Made by a program: the position numbers and the translations under genes. Positions 31,473 to 44,800 of a DNA stretch of 64,000 nucleotides are shown in pieces (position 1 is the stretch's first letter; each line of letters opens with the position of its first letter). The stretch spans positions 1,880,583 through 1,944,582 of the forward strand of contig NC_031469.1 of NCBI RefSeq assembly GCF_000006565.2, in the 5' to 3' direction. The notes beneath the pieces were generated by a model. That model saw only the letters and a program-made list of their open reading frames with translations, was not told the DNA's origin and did not search any database. This DNA is from Toxoplasma gondii ME49 (lineage: Eukaryota; Apicomplexa; Conoidasida; Eucoccidiorida; Sarcocystidae).

Positions 31473-32629
31473 ACCATTTGCTTGAGGGAGCCGTGTTGCT
31501 AGACGTGGGAGAGTATCAGTTCGTAGTGATCCCCTGGTGTGCTTGCAGAGTGTCATTCCGTTTTGTAGTGTCTCGCTGAAACTCAGTCCCATGAAAACGC
31601 CAGCTGTCTTTCCATGTTGCGCAGAACAAACAACTAGGTGAGGAAGGCCACGAAGATGCCTAACTATCGCACTCAGCATATATATTGTAAAAGACGAGTA
31701 GAATTGGCTTGCCGCGATAACCACCAAAACCTCAAAATGATTTGAGGAATCCACAGGAATGCGATCGATCTCTTCATATCGCGATGCCTCTGCATGCATA
31801 AGAGCTTTGCTTGCTGCGGTATGAAGTCTTCGTGTAGAGCAAATGGAATAAGGTGTGCAATGGCAGGTGAAAGGGGATACAATCCACGTACGGACGACTG
31901 AAAGAAAAGATGGCAAAGCTGCTTGCGAAAATCGGTTTACCAGATCGATTCCATGCGAGTGAATTTCTCACAGTGAGAGACGTTTCAAACGTAGTGCTTT
32001 GTTTGCTATTCCAGCTGTCCTTCATGCATCAGCACTGACGGTTTTTGTGGCCGGTTAAAGCGAAGAGCGAAGTCAGAGTAACTCAGGCTACCCGCGTGTT
32101 ACAGCTGCACTATACTCTGAATAAATATGTAACACTGCAGTTTTGATCTAGGGCCAGTGACAGTCAGAAACTTTAAGAGTAATGGCACGTATCAGTTTAA
32201 CTCTTAAGGCCACTGCCAGTAGAGCCGTCTCATTTCGACTCGTCGCGCAGGTCGTGCCATTAGAATGTATCCACCTTGAAGCCCATCTGTTCCCCCTTCC
32301 AGCAGCTGAGACTGTCCATATGGCAACCACACACGCATACTCTGACCCTTCATCATTTACACGAACAACCAACGGGTTCGGAATAACGGACACGTTCTTG
32401 TTCTCCGAATTCCCAAAACAGTTCTTTCAAACCCATCAACATGTCCAGGATACTAATATGTATATCACAAGCAAAACCACAATGCCTCTCGAGCTACAAC
32501 CCGCACGTCAGGCCCGCCTCCAGAGCTTGCTACAAGCAAACAAGGAAGGTTTTCCGTACTATGTTGCCCAGCTGCATCTTCAGATGCATTTTGGTGCTTT
32601 GCGTCGGCTGCTGGTGACGACGACCTCGT
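31473..32629. other. intergenic, no gene supported
   Basis: This is the 3' flank of CFAP100. The plus-strand frame at 32182–32763 overlaps the hydrophilic minus-strand ORF and has no recognisable feature. Confidence 0.4.
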
Positions 32630-33238
32630 CTACTTGCTGGTTTGTTTGCTTTTACGTTTTTGGGGCGGCTCCGGAGGATTCTTTGGCTGGATACGGGGAT
32701 CCGTGGGATACATGTACGGTGGGTGTGAAGACGGCTCTTGATCCCCTTCCATGTCGGCGATAGACTCTGGAGGAAGAACCTGTTCCTCCTTTTGGGCTCC
32801 CTTGTCCGCTGCGGACTGTTCCTTGGTTGATCTGCCACTGTTCTTGTCATCCTTCATCTTGCCTGTTTGCGTTGACTCCATCGCACAAGTTGGAGGAAAT
32901 TCGGCAGCTCCCGTTAAAGTCTCCTGGCTAACCAGCGAGCACCTTAACGTTGTGGGCGGGACTTCTTCAACACGTAGATACTTCGTCGGGACACCTCTGA
33001 CTGTCGTTGCACTGCTAGGATCCGTTTTTTTCAAACTCCCACTGCTCGAGGAACTCAGCCGGTTCCGCAATTTCACGACAGGCACCCGCGCGGATGTTGG
33101 TGAGACGACACTCCCGCAGGTATGTGTCGTGCGGATAATGTGGTGCTTTTCAAAAACCAAAGGTATGAGGCGCCGGCTAACAGTTGCCGTTGATGTCAAC
33201 CAGGAGATCGGAAGAAACATGTCGGTACTCGACTGCAT
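32630..33238 (-). CDS. hypothetical hydrophilic protein
   Basis: Single open frame of 202 codons, not recognised. Its composition is that of a real disordered coccidian protein: Ser/Thr-rich in the middle (RLSSSSSGSLKKTDPSS), then Lys/Glu/Gln-rich, ending in a Pro-rich basic tail (IQPKNPPEPPQKRKSK). No signal peptide, membrane span or domain is seen. It could be the last exon of a longer minus-strand gene, because the first 45 residues look less convincing and could be intron or UTR. The opposing plus-strand frame is less protein-like. Confidence 0.35.
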   Translation of the reverse strand: MQSSTDMFLPISWLTSTATVSRRLIPLVFEKHHIIRTTHTCGSVVSPTSARVPVVKLRNRLSSSSSGSLKKTDPSSATTVRGVPTKYLRVEEVPPTTLRCSLVSQETLTGAAEFPPTCAMESTQTGKMKDDKNSGRSTKEQSAADKGAQKEEQVLPPESIADMEGDQEPSSHPPYMYPTDPRIQPKNPPEPPQKRKSKQTSK

Positions 33239-34719
33239 GGAGACTCATGTTCGTCATGTGACCAATTATCTCTCCACACGGAAACAAAGACTCAGACAGG
33301 AAGTCAAATGTGTCTCAGGAAATCATACCTCACCTGTAGAGTTAATTCATGGCAAAAAACGTGCTGGCGCACTGTATGGCTAGCGAACACGCGGTGCTCC
33401 TGAGCGCAGTTAGCGCATCCTCAGGTACCGCGCGTGAGAGAGCCCTGCTTGGGTACTGGGATGTTAGGTTGTGTACCTTTTGGCAGCTTGTTTTTCCAGC
33501 GAACGTGCAAACCCCTGTTAGATCACTCAGGGATGTGGCCCGCAGTACCTCCTGGCGCCCCTGCGAACACTGAGACGCTTCCGTATGGGTTAGCTGCCTA
33601 CTATTTTTACTACGAGAGACATTTCAGCGTGTTTTGCCGCGGCCACGACACAAATGCGATCTTTTGCATACAAGCAAGCTTCTGGTATGTTAGGGGAAGT
33701 ATATTGACTTCTCCAATATGAAAAACCCACAAAGGCATCGCAGACTTGTCTAGTACCGCATTCGATTGTCCGGCGATGCTTGGTATCCCACGGTAGAGCG
33801 GTTGTTCCCCATGCATCCTTCTCTGCTCTACAAGGTCTCGTAAGCTTGCGCGCGCATACGAACAACCATGGTAGAGAGCACCCGTCTCTGAAGGTGGCAG
33901 GATAGGTGTTGGCTTCTCTGCCAAGGAAAGCAAGCGGCCTTGCTGAGAAAAGCAGCTTTATCCAATGTATCTGAGTCAGGAATGATAAGCATTGTCCTAC
34001 CCGCACTTGCCTGATGCTACCCCTCGCGGCTTGCAGGTTGCTAATTTAGTCTGTAGGTTGTTACGGCAATCAGAACGGTGGCCGGGGCCGAAAGATTTAG
34101 TCCGTGAACATTCATCGCGCCCATCGAAGGAAGTTCGAATGCACAACGGGCGGACTCGTCTATGTACCAGACAAGTGCTGCCCAAGGAGTAAGTTGACAT
34201 AATGTGAAATAGAAAAGCAACTGTATGTGGCAGTTTTGCGTGTCACTTCCAAGCTTTCCCACCCCATACGGGATGTGATTCTTTTGTTCTGTCTACAAGA
34301 GTAGGTTTAGCGTGTGTGAAGCAGAGCAGCACAAACTGGTCACTCGTTCTACTCTGTGTAGTGACCAGGGATGAATCACCTCCAGAAGAACACAGTCGCA
34401 GTTGCGTCCCCGCATCTATCAAGTTGTATTTCTGATGATTCTGTCAATCGATACGTAGGAGCAATCAGATCTGTCGGCCGCTGTAGGGGGGACTGTGTCC
34501 GAGTCTCCATGACACCGCGACACGGTCGAGCAATCTCTCGAGCGAGGATCCACCGATGGATTCTCGAGCTGCATGTCTACTCCTCGTTGTTGCAGGACAC
34601 TGGGATGGAGAAACGTGTTCGCTCATTCTTTAATAGGGGTTCCACACTACGTGTCATCAGTCTGACACACAAGATACATCCCCTGGAGATTGTCATTTTC
34701 ACAGCGTCTCTGAAGAGAG
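33239..34719. other. intergenic, no gene supported
   Basis: Short frames only. This stretch contains the 3' flank of the EF-hand gene and the presumed 5' flank of the hydrophilic ORF at 32630–33238. Confidence 0.4.
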
Positions 34720-35861
34720 TTACGAAAGGATATTGGGGTCTTTGTCCGACAGTTCCTTCGTGAGCTGCTCGTAGTTGAGTACACCATCCTCAACCAAAAC
34801 GTCTTGGGCCTGAGGGCATGGTCCACTACAGATACTGCTTCATCATGGGGGTGCCGTGATTTAAATTTTATGGGGGACCTGGAACTTCCATGCGTGATTC
34901 ACACTTAAGGCCCAAGGTAGAGAACAGTCACAGCTGTATCGTACGTGCTTGAAAGAATGCCTACCTTCTGAGCCCATTCGATGAACTCATCTGCTTCATC
35001 GTCGGACAGACGTTCTCCTAGCTGCTGTAGAATGTACCGGAGCTCCAGTAATGTGATTGTGCCCGTTGCGTCTTTGTCGAATTCTCTGAAAGACTCGAGA
35101 ACTTTTTCCTCTTTCATCGGATCTTGAAAGTGAGGAGATTCACAAATCCTCAGAAACTCCGTGAAGCTGAACTGCCCTTCTCCCTTCTGCTCGTCATACA
35201 TTTGAATTAACTGGCGGATTGTTTCCTCTGAAGGGTTCTGACCTACGGACCGGAAAATTTTCCCGAAATCTCTGCACGACAAATTACGACAAGAGTACCT
35301 GCAACTCTGTGTTTTACGGGGAAAACACCCTGTGGCATGCATTCTGAATTGACAGCTGCTCAACAATCATACAGTCAGATACAAAGCAACAGACTGTCTC
35401 ACGTAAAGATACTGTATTTAGCATCGTTGGGAAATCATCGTGATGCATTTCAGATGGTAACACAGATTAGTCATTTTAAGTAAGGGCAACGCACTTCATA
35501 TTCGTAGCAAACATCTAGTTCACATGAATCGTGACGGCATTTAACGTGGAAGGCCTGCTCCTGGCTCCTCCCATGGGTTGTTTTCCTTATCGAGCAGCGA
35601 AAAATTCATCAAAACAGCGACGTCCACCCACGTGGAGTGTCGGCCACAGTCGGTAGGTGTCGACTGCTGTTGCGTTGATGATGAATAACAGCGGAGTCAT
35701 GTTCGTCGCCGCGATGTTAACACTTGGATGCACGCGGCGGATCCTACGTACGAGAAACTGATCTTCCCGTCCTGATCCTTGTCGAACATGGCGAAGGCCG
35801 TTCTGAATGTATTGACCTGAGTCTCGGTCAGCTGATACAATACCCCGTCTACTTCCGTCAT
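34720..35861 (-). CDS. calmodulin-like EF-hand protein
   Basis: A 168-residue calmodulin-fold protein in three phase-consistent exons: 35861–35752, 35271–34965 and 34809–34720. It starts MTEVDGVLYQLTETQVNTFR. Four EF-hand positions can be laid out. EF1 (DKDQDGKISFSD) and EF3 (DKDATGTITLLE) have canonical 12-residue Ca2+ loops. EF2 (DEQKGEGQFSF) and EF4 (VLVEDGVLNYEQL) have lost ligands. The central FGKIFRSVGQNPSEETI resembles the calmodulin/troponin C/light-chain family. There is no N-myristoylation glycine and no membrane signal. It is probably a Ca2+ sensor or a light chain of an unconventional myosin, and the target is unknown. The neighbours give no clue. Confidence 0.85.
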
Positions 35862-38800
35862 GGTGTTGAGGCTTCACACACTGCGTTCTTGCCAAGCTGG
35901 AGAATGCCGCCAAAATGTTGTAGCCCTTCTCGTTTTTTGCCGCGAACTATGGCATGCAAGGGCACGACCATGATGAAACGCCTGTATGCAGAACTACTGT
36001 GCATCGCAGTAAGGCAGCCCGAGAAAAGCATCTGCCAACTGGGAACGTTCCCAAAATACTGAGGGTCCCTCCTCCACCAGGAACTTGCTACTTTGGAAGG
36101 AGCTGCGCCGAACACGCGTGAATACATTTCTATAGTTTTGACGCTCACTTTTTTTCCCTTTTGAGAAAGTGTGTACGAGCAGTGTAAAGATCGTTCTTTA
36201 AAATTGGAATGACTCTTTTTCCCAGACGGGTCTCGCTAGGCAACTTGGAGAGTTGTGTGGAGGCGGTTCCTTGACGTCATCCTAAGCCTTACCGTCTGGA
36301 AGAGCAACTTCTAATACTCCAGTTTTGCTCGTGCGAGCAGCATCCCCCTTGAGAAACACACTTGACGTTTTCGCCGACGAGGCGCGGCTGGAGGAGCGCC
36401 CAGTAGCAGCCCCGGCGGCTGCAGTCATACGCCTCCGTTACTGTTCCAGCTCCCTGTGGAAGAAGCTGCAAGCCTTTTTCCCCACAGGGTAGATCAGTGT
36501 TAGGATGCTCCCATTTTTCTTTTTTGGTTGTCGAAAGGTAGCGTTTTACATAACTGTGACTTGCATGCCCCCGTTTTTCAATGATGACGGGCTACGCTGC
36601 AGCCCGTTTGACATCACTGCCTCTCTAATTCTCCGTTGAGAGTTTGGAGTATGTCGGGGATCAGTACGAGTACTTGTTAGGGGCGCCGAACACAATCGAT
36701 GACACATTAGCTTTGTGGCTCACGATGCCATTTGATACAGCATTTGTCGAGCGTAGCCTACGGTGATTTTACCTTCCCGAATGTCACCTTTCGTAAAGAG
36801 TGGGGCCGTCCGTAGATGCCAGACTATCTTCAAAAATCCAGGTGAAGAAATTGACTTGTCGAACTGTGTGCTACGAAAGTGAGAAGGTGCAACGAGTACC
36901 GTAGTGAGAACGGGGACTGTAAGATTCGACTAGGCAATTTGCCCCTATAGTACAAAGGACGTTTCTATAATATATTACTGCCGTTGCTCAGGCGGCAAGT
37001 TTGCGCGCGCTGAAAAAAATGCAGCACACAAGACTTCCTGGCAGACGGCAAGCGAGGGACATCTTCGTTGCAACCATTCTACACTTACGAATATAACTAT
37101 GTCGTTCCCTTTGCATCAACGCTACTGTTACGCGATAAGGCCACTTTGATTAAAGATGGGTTGTCCAATCCCCCAAAACAGCGTCTCTTTTCTGACACTG
37201 GCGTCAAGTCCACGATGTCGCTCTTATTCGCATTCTATCGATATAATTTTGCTTACCGAGAGCTGTAGTTTACTTCAGGCCAGGCGTCGATACCTGCGCT
37301 CAGCGTAGTACCCCTAGATCGGTGTAAAGCATTTCCCCTTATTCACCAATAGAATCCGCTCTAAGCAAGAACAGTTGACCCAGGACACATTGTGACAAAT
37401 TATTCTGGCGGTTTTGCTGAGGTTACACCGATGAAAGTCGAAGCATTGTCCATGGCTACGATGGCTCATTGCACGTAGCCTCTTTCGTGAAGTGGGTGCA
37501 TGCGTCTCGTTATCTCAATTTTACAGTATCTTCCGATGTCACACATCGTTCCCTGAACCTGACTAGTGTTTTGAGCTTTCCGACAGTACCTGTCGAAAAA
37601 CGGAGTTGAAATTTAATGACAAGAAGCCAAATCAGCTGGCACAAGATCAGTTCGAAACTGAAGAAGGTGGCACTGCCCTCTCTTGTTGGCATCACTTTTT
37701 CCAGATGGATTGTTCATCCTTGCCAATGTTGCAGTCCCCTCAGAAAGTCCGGAAATCGGAACTGTGTTACCAGCGTCCATGGCGAAAGGCCGAATCCTAA
37801 GTACGGCTGTGCTGGGTGGGCATTGCACAGTTGGCAAACAAAGACCTTTCAGCACTATTTAAATGGAAAATGATTTTCTTGAGGCACTGAGCCATCCGTG
37901 GAGTCAAGGAGAAAAGTACTTTTTGAGGTATTCGACGCTCCTGAATACTCAACATTTACTTAAATCTTCTGCTTTACTCACAACCCATAGTAATTGTGCC
38001 CAGTGTTCGTTTTGGGTCCAGCATTACTATATCGCTCCCCTTTTACGCGAAATCGGAGTGGTTGTCGCGCCTGACCTCCTGGGCAATGTGTTTCACTACT
38101 GCAGCACTTTTCCTTGTTGTGTGAAAGCTGTTGATTCACGCCGGATTATCTCTCCGCCAGTTCGCTGCCTTGAAGGCTCCAGTGAAACGAAGTGGAGCTG
38201 AAAATGTACATAGATGCGCGAAGAGTGGGAGACCTCACAAGCAGTGCCTAGAAGCCGACGCGAGCGATAGCGTCGCAGCATCCTTTCGCGTCTCTTCGCT
38301 ACACACACAAACAAACCGTGCTGCGTCAGCTCGCGGCAACAAACCTTCGTGCCTCACAAACAAGACAACACCGTTTCTGGCACCCGCAAATACACCGCAT
38401 GAGCGACAGAGACCTTTCTGAAGATGTTACGAAGCGTTGATCGACGAAGTGTCCCTCTCACCCGCCGTTCCCTCTCATTACGTGAATTGCGTTCACTCGA
38501 AAATCAGTTTCATTCTTCCTCGAGCTACCGGAGAAGCTGTTAGGACTCAAAGATCCACTCCCTCTCAGCACTTCGATCCGGCGGCCGCGTTGTCTCAGTG
38601 CGCAGAGGGAAACCGTTTCCCTTCCGTGCTTGCCTCCGTGTCTCTCTTGCTTTCTCCACAAGCGCAAATGCCAGTTTCGCCCTCCATTTTGATTCGATCC
38701 TGTGTCGTCGGATATTTGGGTTATTGCACCCCCGTTTGTAAAATGCGACTGCGGCTGGCCATCCATTCCATATTTCGTCAAGACTGTCGGCTAAGGTGTG

Positions 38801-38878
38801 TACTGTTTCATGCTAAGGCAGAGACATCCTCTCTGTTTCGGTCACATGTTCTGTGCCAGCTGATCTTAAATCGTGATG
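35862..38878. other. intergenic, no gene supported
   Basis: About 3 kb with only short, unbiased frames on both strands (longest 112 codons at + 37863–38201, not protein-like). No RNA gene or repeat is recognised. Confidence 0.5.
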
Positions 38879-41800
38879 TCACCGGGGCCGATTCTGGCGC
38901 TGTTGCTGGGCGAGAGCATTTTGAAGAATCTGTTGCCGCAGCAGCTGCTGCTTTTGCAGGAGGGCCTGAAGATGCGGCTGCTGCACGCCGTGAGCGGGAA
39001 GCTGAACCAAAGAATGTTGATGCTGCACGCTACGGAGTTGTGGGGGCAAGGGATCCTCTCGAAGTCTCGCCGGTGCGGCCTCCAGTGAATGTGTTCCTTG
39101 CGCTCCTGGCGCCGGAACTTCGAGTCTCTGAGTTTGTTGGAACTGCAAAAGTTGCTGAAGCTGGCTCGGCTGCAGCTGTTCAAACGGCTGGAACATCGAA
39201 CTTTCCGGAGCTCGCTGCAGGGCATGCGCCAAAGGGACTCCACAACCTTGACCTTGACTCTCGGCGTGAAGCGTACTAGTCGCGTCCTGGTCTCTCCCTG
39301 TGCCGCCTCGCGGTCCTTCATTTGGAGATACGCTCAGTTCACACTCGTCCTTTCCACCTTCCCCGCGCGGCCGCAAGTCTGCCTGGTTTCCGCCAACGCT
39401 CAATGGGGCTGGCGAGGCCCCTGCGGATACCTCAACCATCTTCAGCTCCTGGTTCTCCTTTCCTTCTTGGGTCGTCTCTCCACCTCGTGTGGCTTTCACC
39501 ACACTCTCCTCTGTCCCGCCAGCCGGCACCTCACCGCCCCTGCCTGATCTAATTGAATTTGCCGTTTGTCTGTCGGCAATCAAGATCGGATTCACGTTCA
39601 GTTTAGAAGGCTGCGAGAGAACATTTGGGTCCCCTGGGTTATCTCTCGCCTCGGAGAAATTGCAGGCAGGCCCTCCTGAATCCCGGGGCGCCTTGTCGTC
39701 TCCGTTCTCTCCCTCACTCGGGGAGGCTCTTCCTCCATTCGCTTCGGTCTTTGAGGAAGCAAGAAAGTAAGAACGTCGGTCGCCGGCTTCACTCGCCCCT
39801 CCCTGCGGCGTCGCAGGCTGCCCGAGAACGGGGGCCGAACGCGCAAGTTTCAGGCAAGGTGTCACCTCCAGGGCCTTCCCATTCGCCTCCGGCGTCGAGA
39901 TTTCTCTGGAAAGAGAGAAAGAAGAAACCGCTGTCTCCGTAGAAGATTTCTCGAGCAAATTCGAGGTCTCAGCAGGAGCAGGAATCGATGCCCCGTCAGC
40001 AGCGCCAGCAAGCCCCTGAGGCGCAGATAATCCGGAAGGAGCTGCTTGCGTTCCGCCCGTCGGCACCTCGGCACTTTGGCGCTGTAAGAGAGAAGTTGAG
40101 GAAACTGGAAAAGGCCTTGAGTTCGGCGCGTCTGAAGGCAGCTCGCTTGAACTGCGCGGCAATTCCTCGCTTTCAGAAACGGCCGTGCTTTTTGCCGCCC
40201 CAAGACGGCTAGGTCGGCGATCTTCTCCTCTGAAATGCACGTGAAGTGCCCCCTCACCTGTTTTTTCTCTCTCTCCCTCTCTCTCCCTGGATACGCGGTC
40301 TGCGCGTTCACGCTCAGCTGCTGTGGCATCTTCGACTTTCAAGGCTTCTCTCTCTCTCTCTTCTTGAGCAGCCTGGATCTTTCTTTCTTCGCACCATTTC
40401 AGCTCTTGCTCGCGGAGCTCTCGCAGGCGCCTGAAGTCCTCTGCACGGCGTCGCTCCCGGTTGACCAATCTCTCAGAAAGTCTCTGCAGCCGGGCCTGGA
40501 TGTGCCTCTGGGCCTTCACGTCCTTTTCGCACATAACCGCCCTCAGCTGCTGCTTCGCCTTCTCAACATTCTCCCAGTCGCGTCGCCGCTGCTCCCGGAG
40601 CAAGTGAAGTTCGTCTTCTTCTTCTGCAGTCAAAGGCAGGAACCTGAGGCCGTCGCCTGGCCTCTCGATTGCGAAGACCTCCTGCCCCGCCGGCAAGTGC
40701 CTGGGGCTGCAGAGAGACAACTGGGCGCCTACGGCCTTTCGCTCGAGCTGGAAGAGCCGGAGATTGCGGAACTCAGTCTCGCGTTTCTTTTGTTCCCGCA
40801 AAGCCTCTCGCAGCCACGCTGCTGCCTCCTCTTCATTCAGGTGCGGCGGCACACGCCAGGGTAAAGTCGCTCGCGCCTCCTGGAAGGCCTCCCGGAGCGT
40901 CCGTGGAGCTGAAAAAGAAGGAAACGAGGCCCCCAGTTTCGGACCGTATGCGTCGTCGCTCGCCCCCTGTGCAGGCCTTGCAGCGACCTCTGAGGCCGCA
41001 AGTGCACCCGCGAGGTCGGCCAAGGGATGGCGCGACGCAGACACTTCGTGCGAACCCGAATATAAGACGGAATACGGGTCCCCAGGCCCAAAGGGGAACG
41101 CCTCCACAGCATCGCCCTCCTCCTCGGACTCCGACCACACCAGCGAATCCTCGTCGCCGAACCAAAACGCCTCCGCGTCGATGGGAGAAGGAGAGAAAGA
41201 AGTCTCTCTATGCGGCGCAGGAGCCACACCGGAGACAGCTGAAGCAGAGCCTCTTCCCGAAAAAGTCTCGCTCCCCGCGCCGCCTGGAGACGCCCACAGG
41301 CCAGAGCCGACGCCACCTGGGGGCGCGGGAGATTCTTGATCTGAACACCGGACAGACATGTGCAACAAGTAAAAAGCCATATTGAAAATCCGTCCATGAA
41401 TGCCACAAAACGAAACAGAGGAGAACCTATCTTCATGCCACAAGCACTCTCTGTCGGAGTTTCGACGCCCGAACGCGACAGTGACCAATTGAGTCTGAGA
41501 GTCACAACCTAAAATCGAGAGTAGCAGACGGAGATCGAGAGCACCACACAAGTTCCTTGGCAGACGAAAGTGTGCGTGTGTCTCTCGCTCCAGTTTTGGA
41601 GAGCGCTTGCACTGGACAAGGGCACCAAATGAATGCATCCACATGAAAAACCTAAATCGCGACTCTTTCGCACCGAGATAAGATCTCAATGTATCCTGCG
41701 ATAATTTTAATACAAGGTTTAGCTTCTTTTCACAGGGATACACATCTGCATGCTTTGATAACTGGACCCTGAGCCAGCAGGACGAAATGTGTGTCTCTCG

Positions 41801-44800
41801 CGGAGTCTCGCGCAAACGAATTCGAGGAGAAACCACAAAGGTGCCTTGCCGGGTGCTCGTGTGCATACAGTCCGACGAAAGAGCCACAGATCGACTCTCG
41901 CCTCCAGTGCTTTTTACAGAAACGGAGGAACACCCGCGGAAAGAACAAATAGCGCGAAGACACAAGACCCAGACACACAAGAGACCCTCTCACAGTATGT
42001 GTGAGACAGAAAGACATACACAGGAATGCGACACAGGCAGCTGCATGCACCACCCTAGATGTCCGCCTGAAAAACACAGGCCTTCCTGCACCCCCCCTCT
42101 GACAAACAACGAGGGGGTGTCCCCGACAAAGCTGACTGACCACTGTCTTTCGCCAGGTGGAAGAAAATGTCGGGTCTCTCCGAGTCTTCTTCCTCAGCTG
42201 TCGCGGCTTCGTCGCCTCCGTCCGTTCCAAGCCTCTCAGCAGGAGACAGAGAAGACGCTTGCCGACGCGAAGAAGAAAAGGGTCCTGGTGCATGCAGTCC
42301 CGACCAGAGCGCCGAGGGTGGAAGGTCGAGCATCGCCTTCCTGAGTTCGTCCAGCGCTGCACTCCCTATGGAGAAACGCGGACCGCAAACAACCATGTGA
42401 TGAATGGCAGAGCCGGCTGCAGTCTCTCGGGGTCTCTATACACGTCTACACGACGAAATACGCAGGCATGCAGTTCACTGACACGCACACCATGCACTGT
42501 GTACCCACAGTAAACAACGAATTCGGAAGACCCCGTAGAAACAAATTACACGACGTACAACGAGAGATAGTCTGTAAAGGCATACACAAGTTACACCCAC
42601 ACTCGCACATAAATACCATAAGCACATATACAGGGCGTGATGTACACACATACACATGTATGTATATACATATATATATATATATACATATATATACATA
42701 TATATATATATATATATGAACATTTGTAGCCTTTGGGTTTCAATCTGAATCCCCTGGAATGCCGCCGTTTGACTCGAGAGCTCGAATAAGCACTTTTTCA
42801 CTTGAGCCTTACGGCAGTCTGTCAAGCCATTCGGAGGCGCCTCGGGGGCCGCGGCAATTGCTCGAGGGAGGGCCCCTAGCAGCTGCATTTCTTGAACGCA
42901 TTGAAGGAGATTTCTTGCCGACGCACAGAGATGCTGAAGTTGAGACAGAGAAAACACAGCAGGACGTGCGTTTCCGAAAGCTGCCAAACCCCCAAAATTC
43001 TTCCCCTTCAGTGCAGCTCTCTCTTGAACCAGATCTGCGCGCAAGCTTCGCCAAAGATCATCAGGCAATCTCCGCAGCAGCAAACCACGGTTGTTCGAGG
43101 TTACTGCGGGTGGCCTACCCCCTCGGAGGCCCTCACTGAAACATGAGAAAGTCCCCGGACTGCATACATCAGCAAGTGAAGAAGCTTCTCCTCTCGTTCG
43201 CACACAGAATAAATGAAGGCTGGACTGTGTGTTTAGATCTTGAAGGATTTTGTGACTGGACATGTTTCACCATATGGAAGTTTTTGGTGTGTGGGGGAGA
43301 CGCCGAAAGACAGAAGCTTCCATTTCCTTCGCCGGGATTCCGCCTGTTCAGGCAACGCCACGTCAGGCGTCACTGTCGGAGACACTTTCTTTCAGTTTCA
43401 TACCTGCGTGACTTTCTGTCTCCTTTCCTTGGAGAGAACCGGCTGCTCCAACTGCCGCATGCGTCGTCGCTCGACGCTGGAGAGGCGCGGAAGAACGTGT
43501 AGCAAATCATCTGGCGGGGTGAGGGCCCCGTTGCCGACTGCCGTGGCACAGTCTTCGTCTGTTCGTCTCCTTTTGAGAGGCGGCGCATGCCCGTCCCCAG
43601 AAGTACCGTCTGTCTCCCTTTGGGCCCCTTGGGCTCCAGATGCTCCGGGCCCTTCTTCCCCACAGACAGGGCGCTGGCTGTCTCCTCGCTCCTCAGGGGA
43701 CAGCTGCCTCGAAGGAGCGAGGGCGCTCGCGTCTTTGGGCGAAGAAGGCCGAGAGGAAAGAACATTTGAGAGTAGCGCTTGGTGGGCAGACGCGGTGTCT
43801 GAGAGTCGTCGGCCGTCGCTGAGAACAGACGGGAAACACGAGAGACGCAAGCACTTTCGTGAAACTGCAGATACCCGGAAACTACCACATTCATCCTTAC
43901 GAGTCTATCGTTTTTCTCTCTGTCACCTTGTCATGTTTCTCTTGTTCGCCGACTGTCGCGCCGAAACGCGAACGCCAGACTGCGATTGTTTCCTTTCCCC
44001 GAAGCATTCCCTCTCCTGTCACATTTCCTCGATTTTGCCCCCTAGCTCACTCTTCATTTCTTTCTCTTCGCTTTCTTCCCCCTACCTTTCTTTTGACCTC
44101 TTTCTCGCCTATTCGTCTTCATCTCTTTCTCCCCCTCATTCTCTTTCTTTCATATCGTTTTCTCTGTCATCGCTTCTTTCGTCTCTCCCGCCCCTTCCCT
44201 CTCACGGTGTCTTCTTTCCCTCCTTCTCTTCTCTCCTCTTCATCTCTCCCCCCTCATCTCTTCCCGTTCTTCTGTTTCTCTCGACTGTAACGCATCTTCT
44301 TGCACTGACTTGTCGACGCACGTTCTGCCGGTTCCGGCGGGGAAAGGATTTCTGGTGGCTGTCGAGAGGCAGTCTCTGAAGCCCGGCGGCGGGCCTTGCT
44401 TCTGTCCCGTGGCGGCTTCGAGCTGCGGAGCCAAGTGGGCACGCACTTTCTCCCGCAGCAAATCCTGTCTCGCCACACATGCAGGGAGGGGGCTGGCGAC
44501 GACCAACCAGCCTTCGCCGCGCGGGTTGTCGTCGAGGTACTGGGGAACTTTAGAGATCTCCAATTCCTGGCTCCAGAAATCCCTTAAGTGATCGTCGTCC
44601 GCCTCCTCGCTCGCACTCTGCCGCGCTGCATGCGCAGGCGCCCCGTCGGCCGCGATGGGCTCCAGCGAGCCGGAAGCCGGCCCCGGGGTCTTGGAGCCCG
44701 AGGTGACAGGCGTCTCCGCGCGCGGAAAGAGCGAGGCGAGGATCTGCAGTCTCGCGGCCTCTGCGTCGTCCTCGGACTTGTCGAGTTTCTCAGGCGCGCC

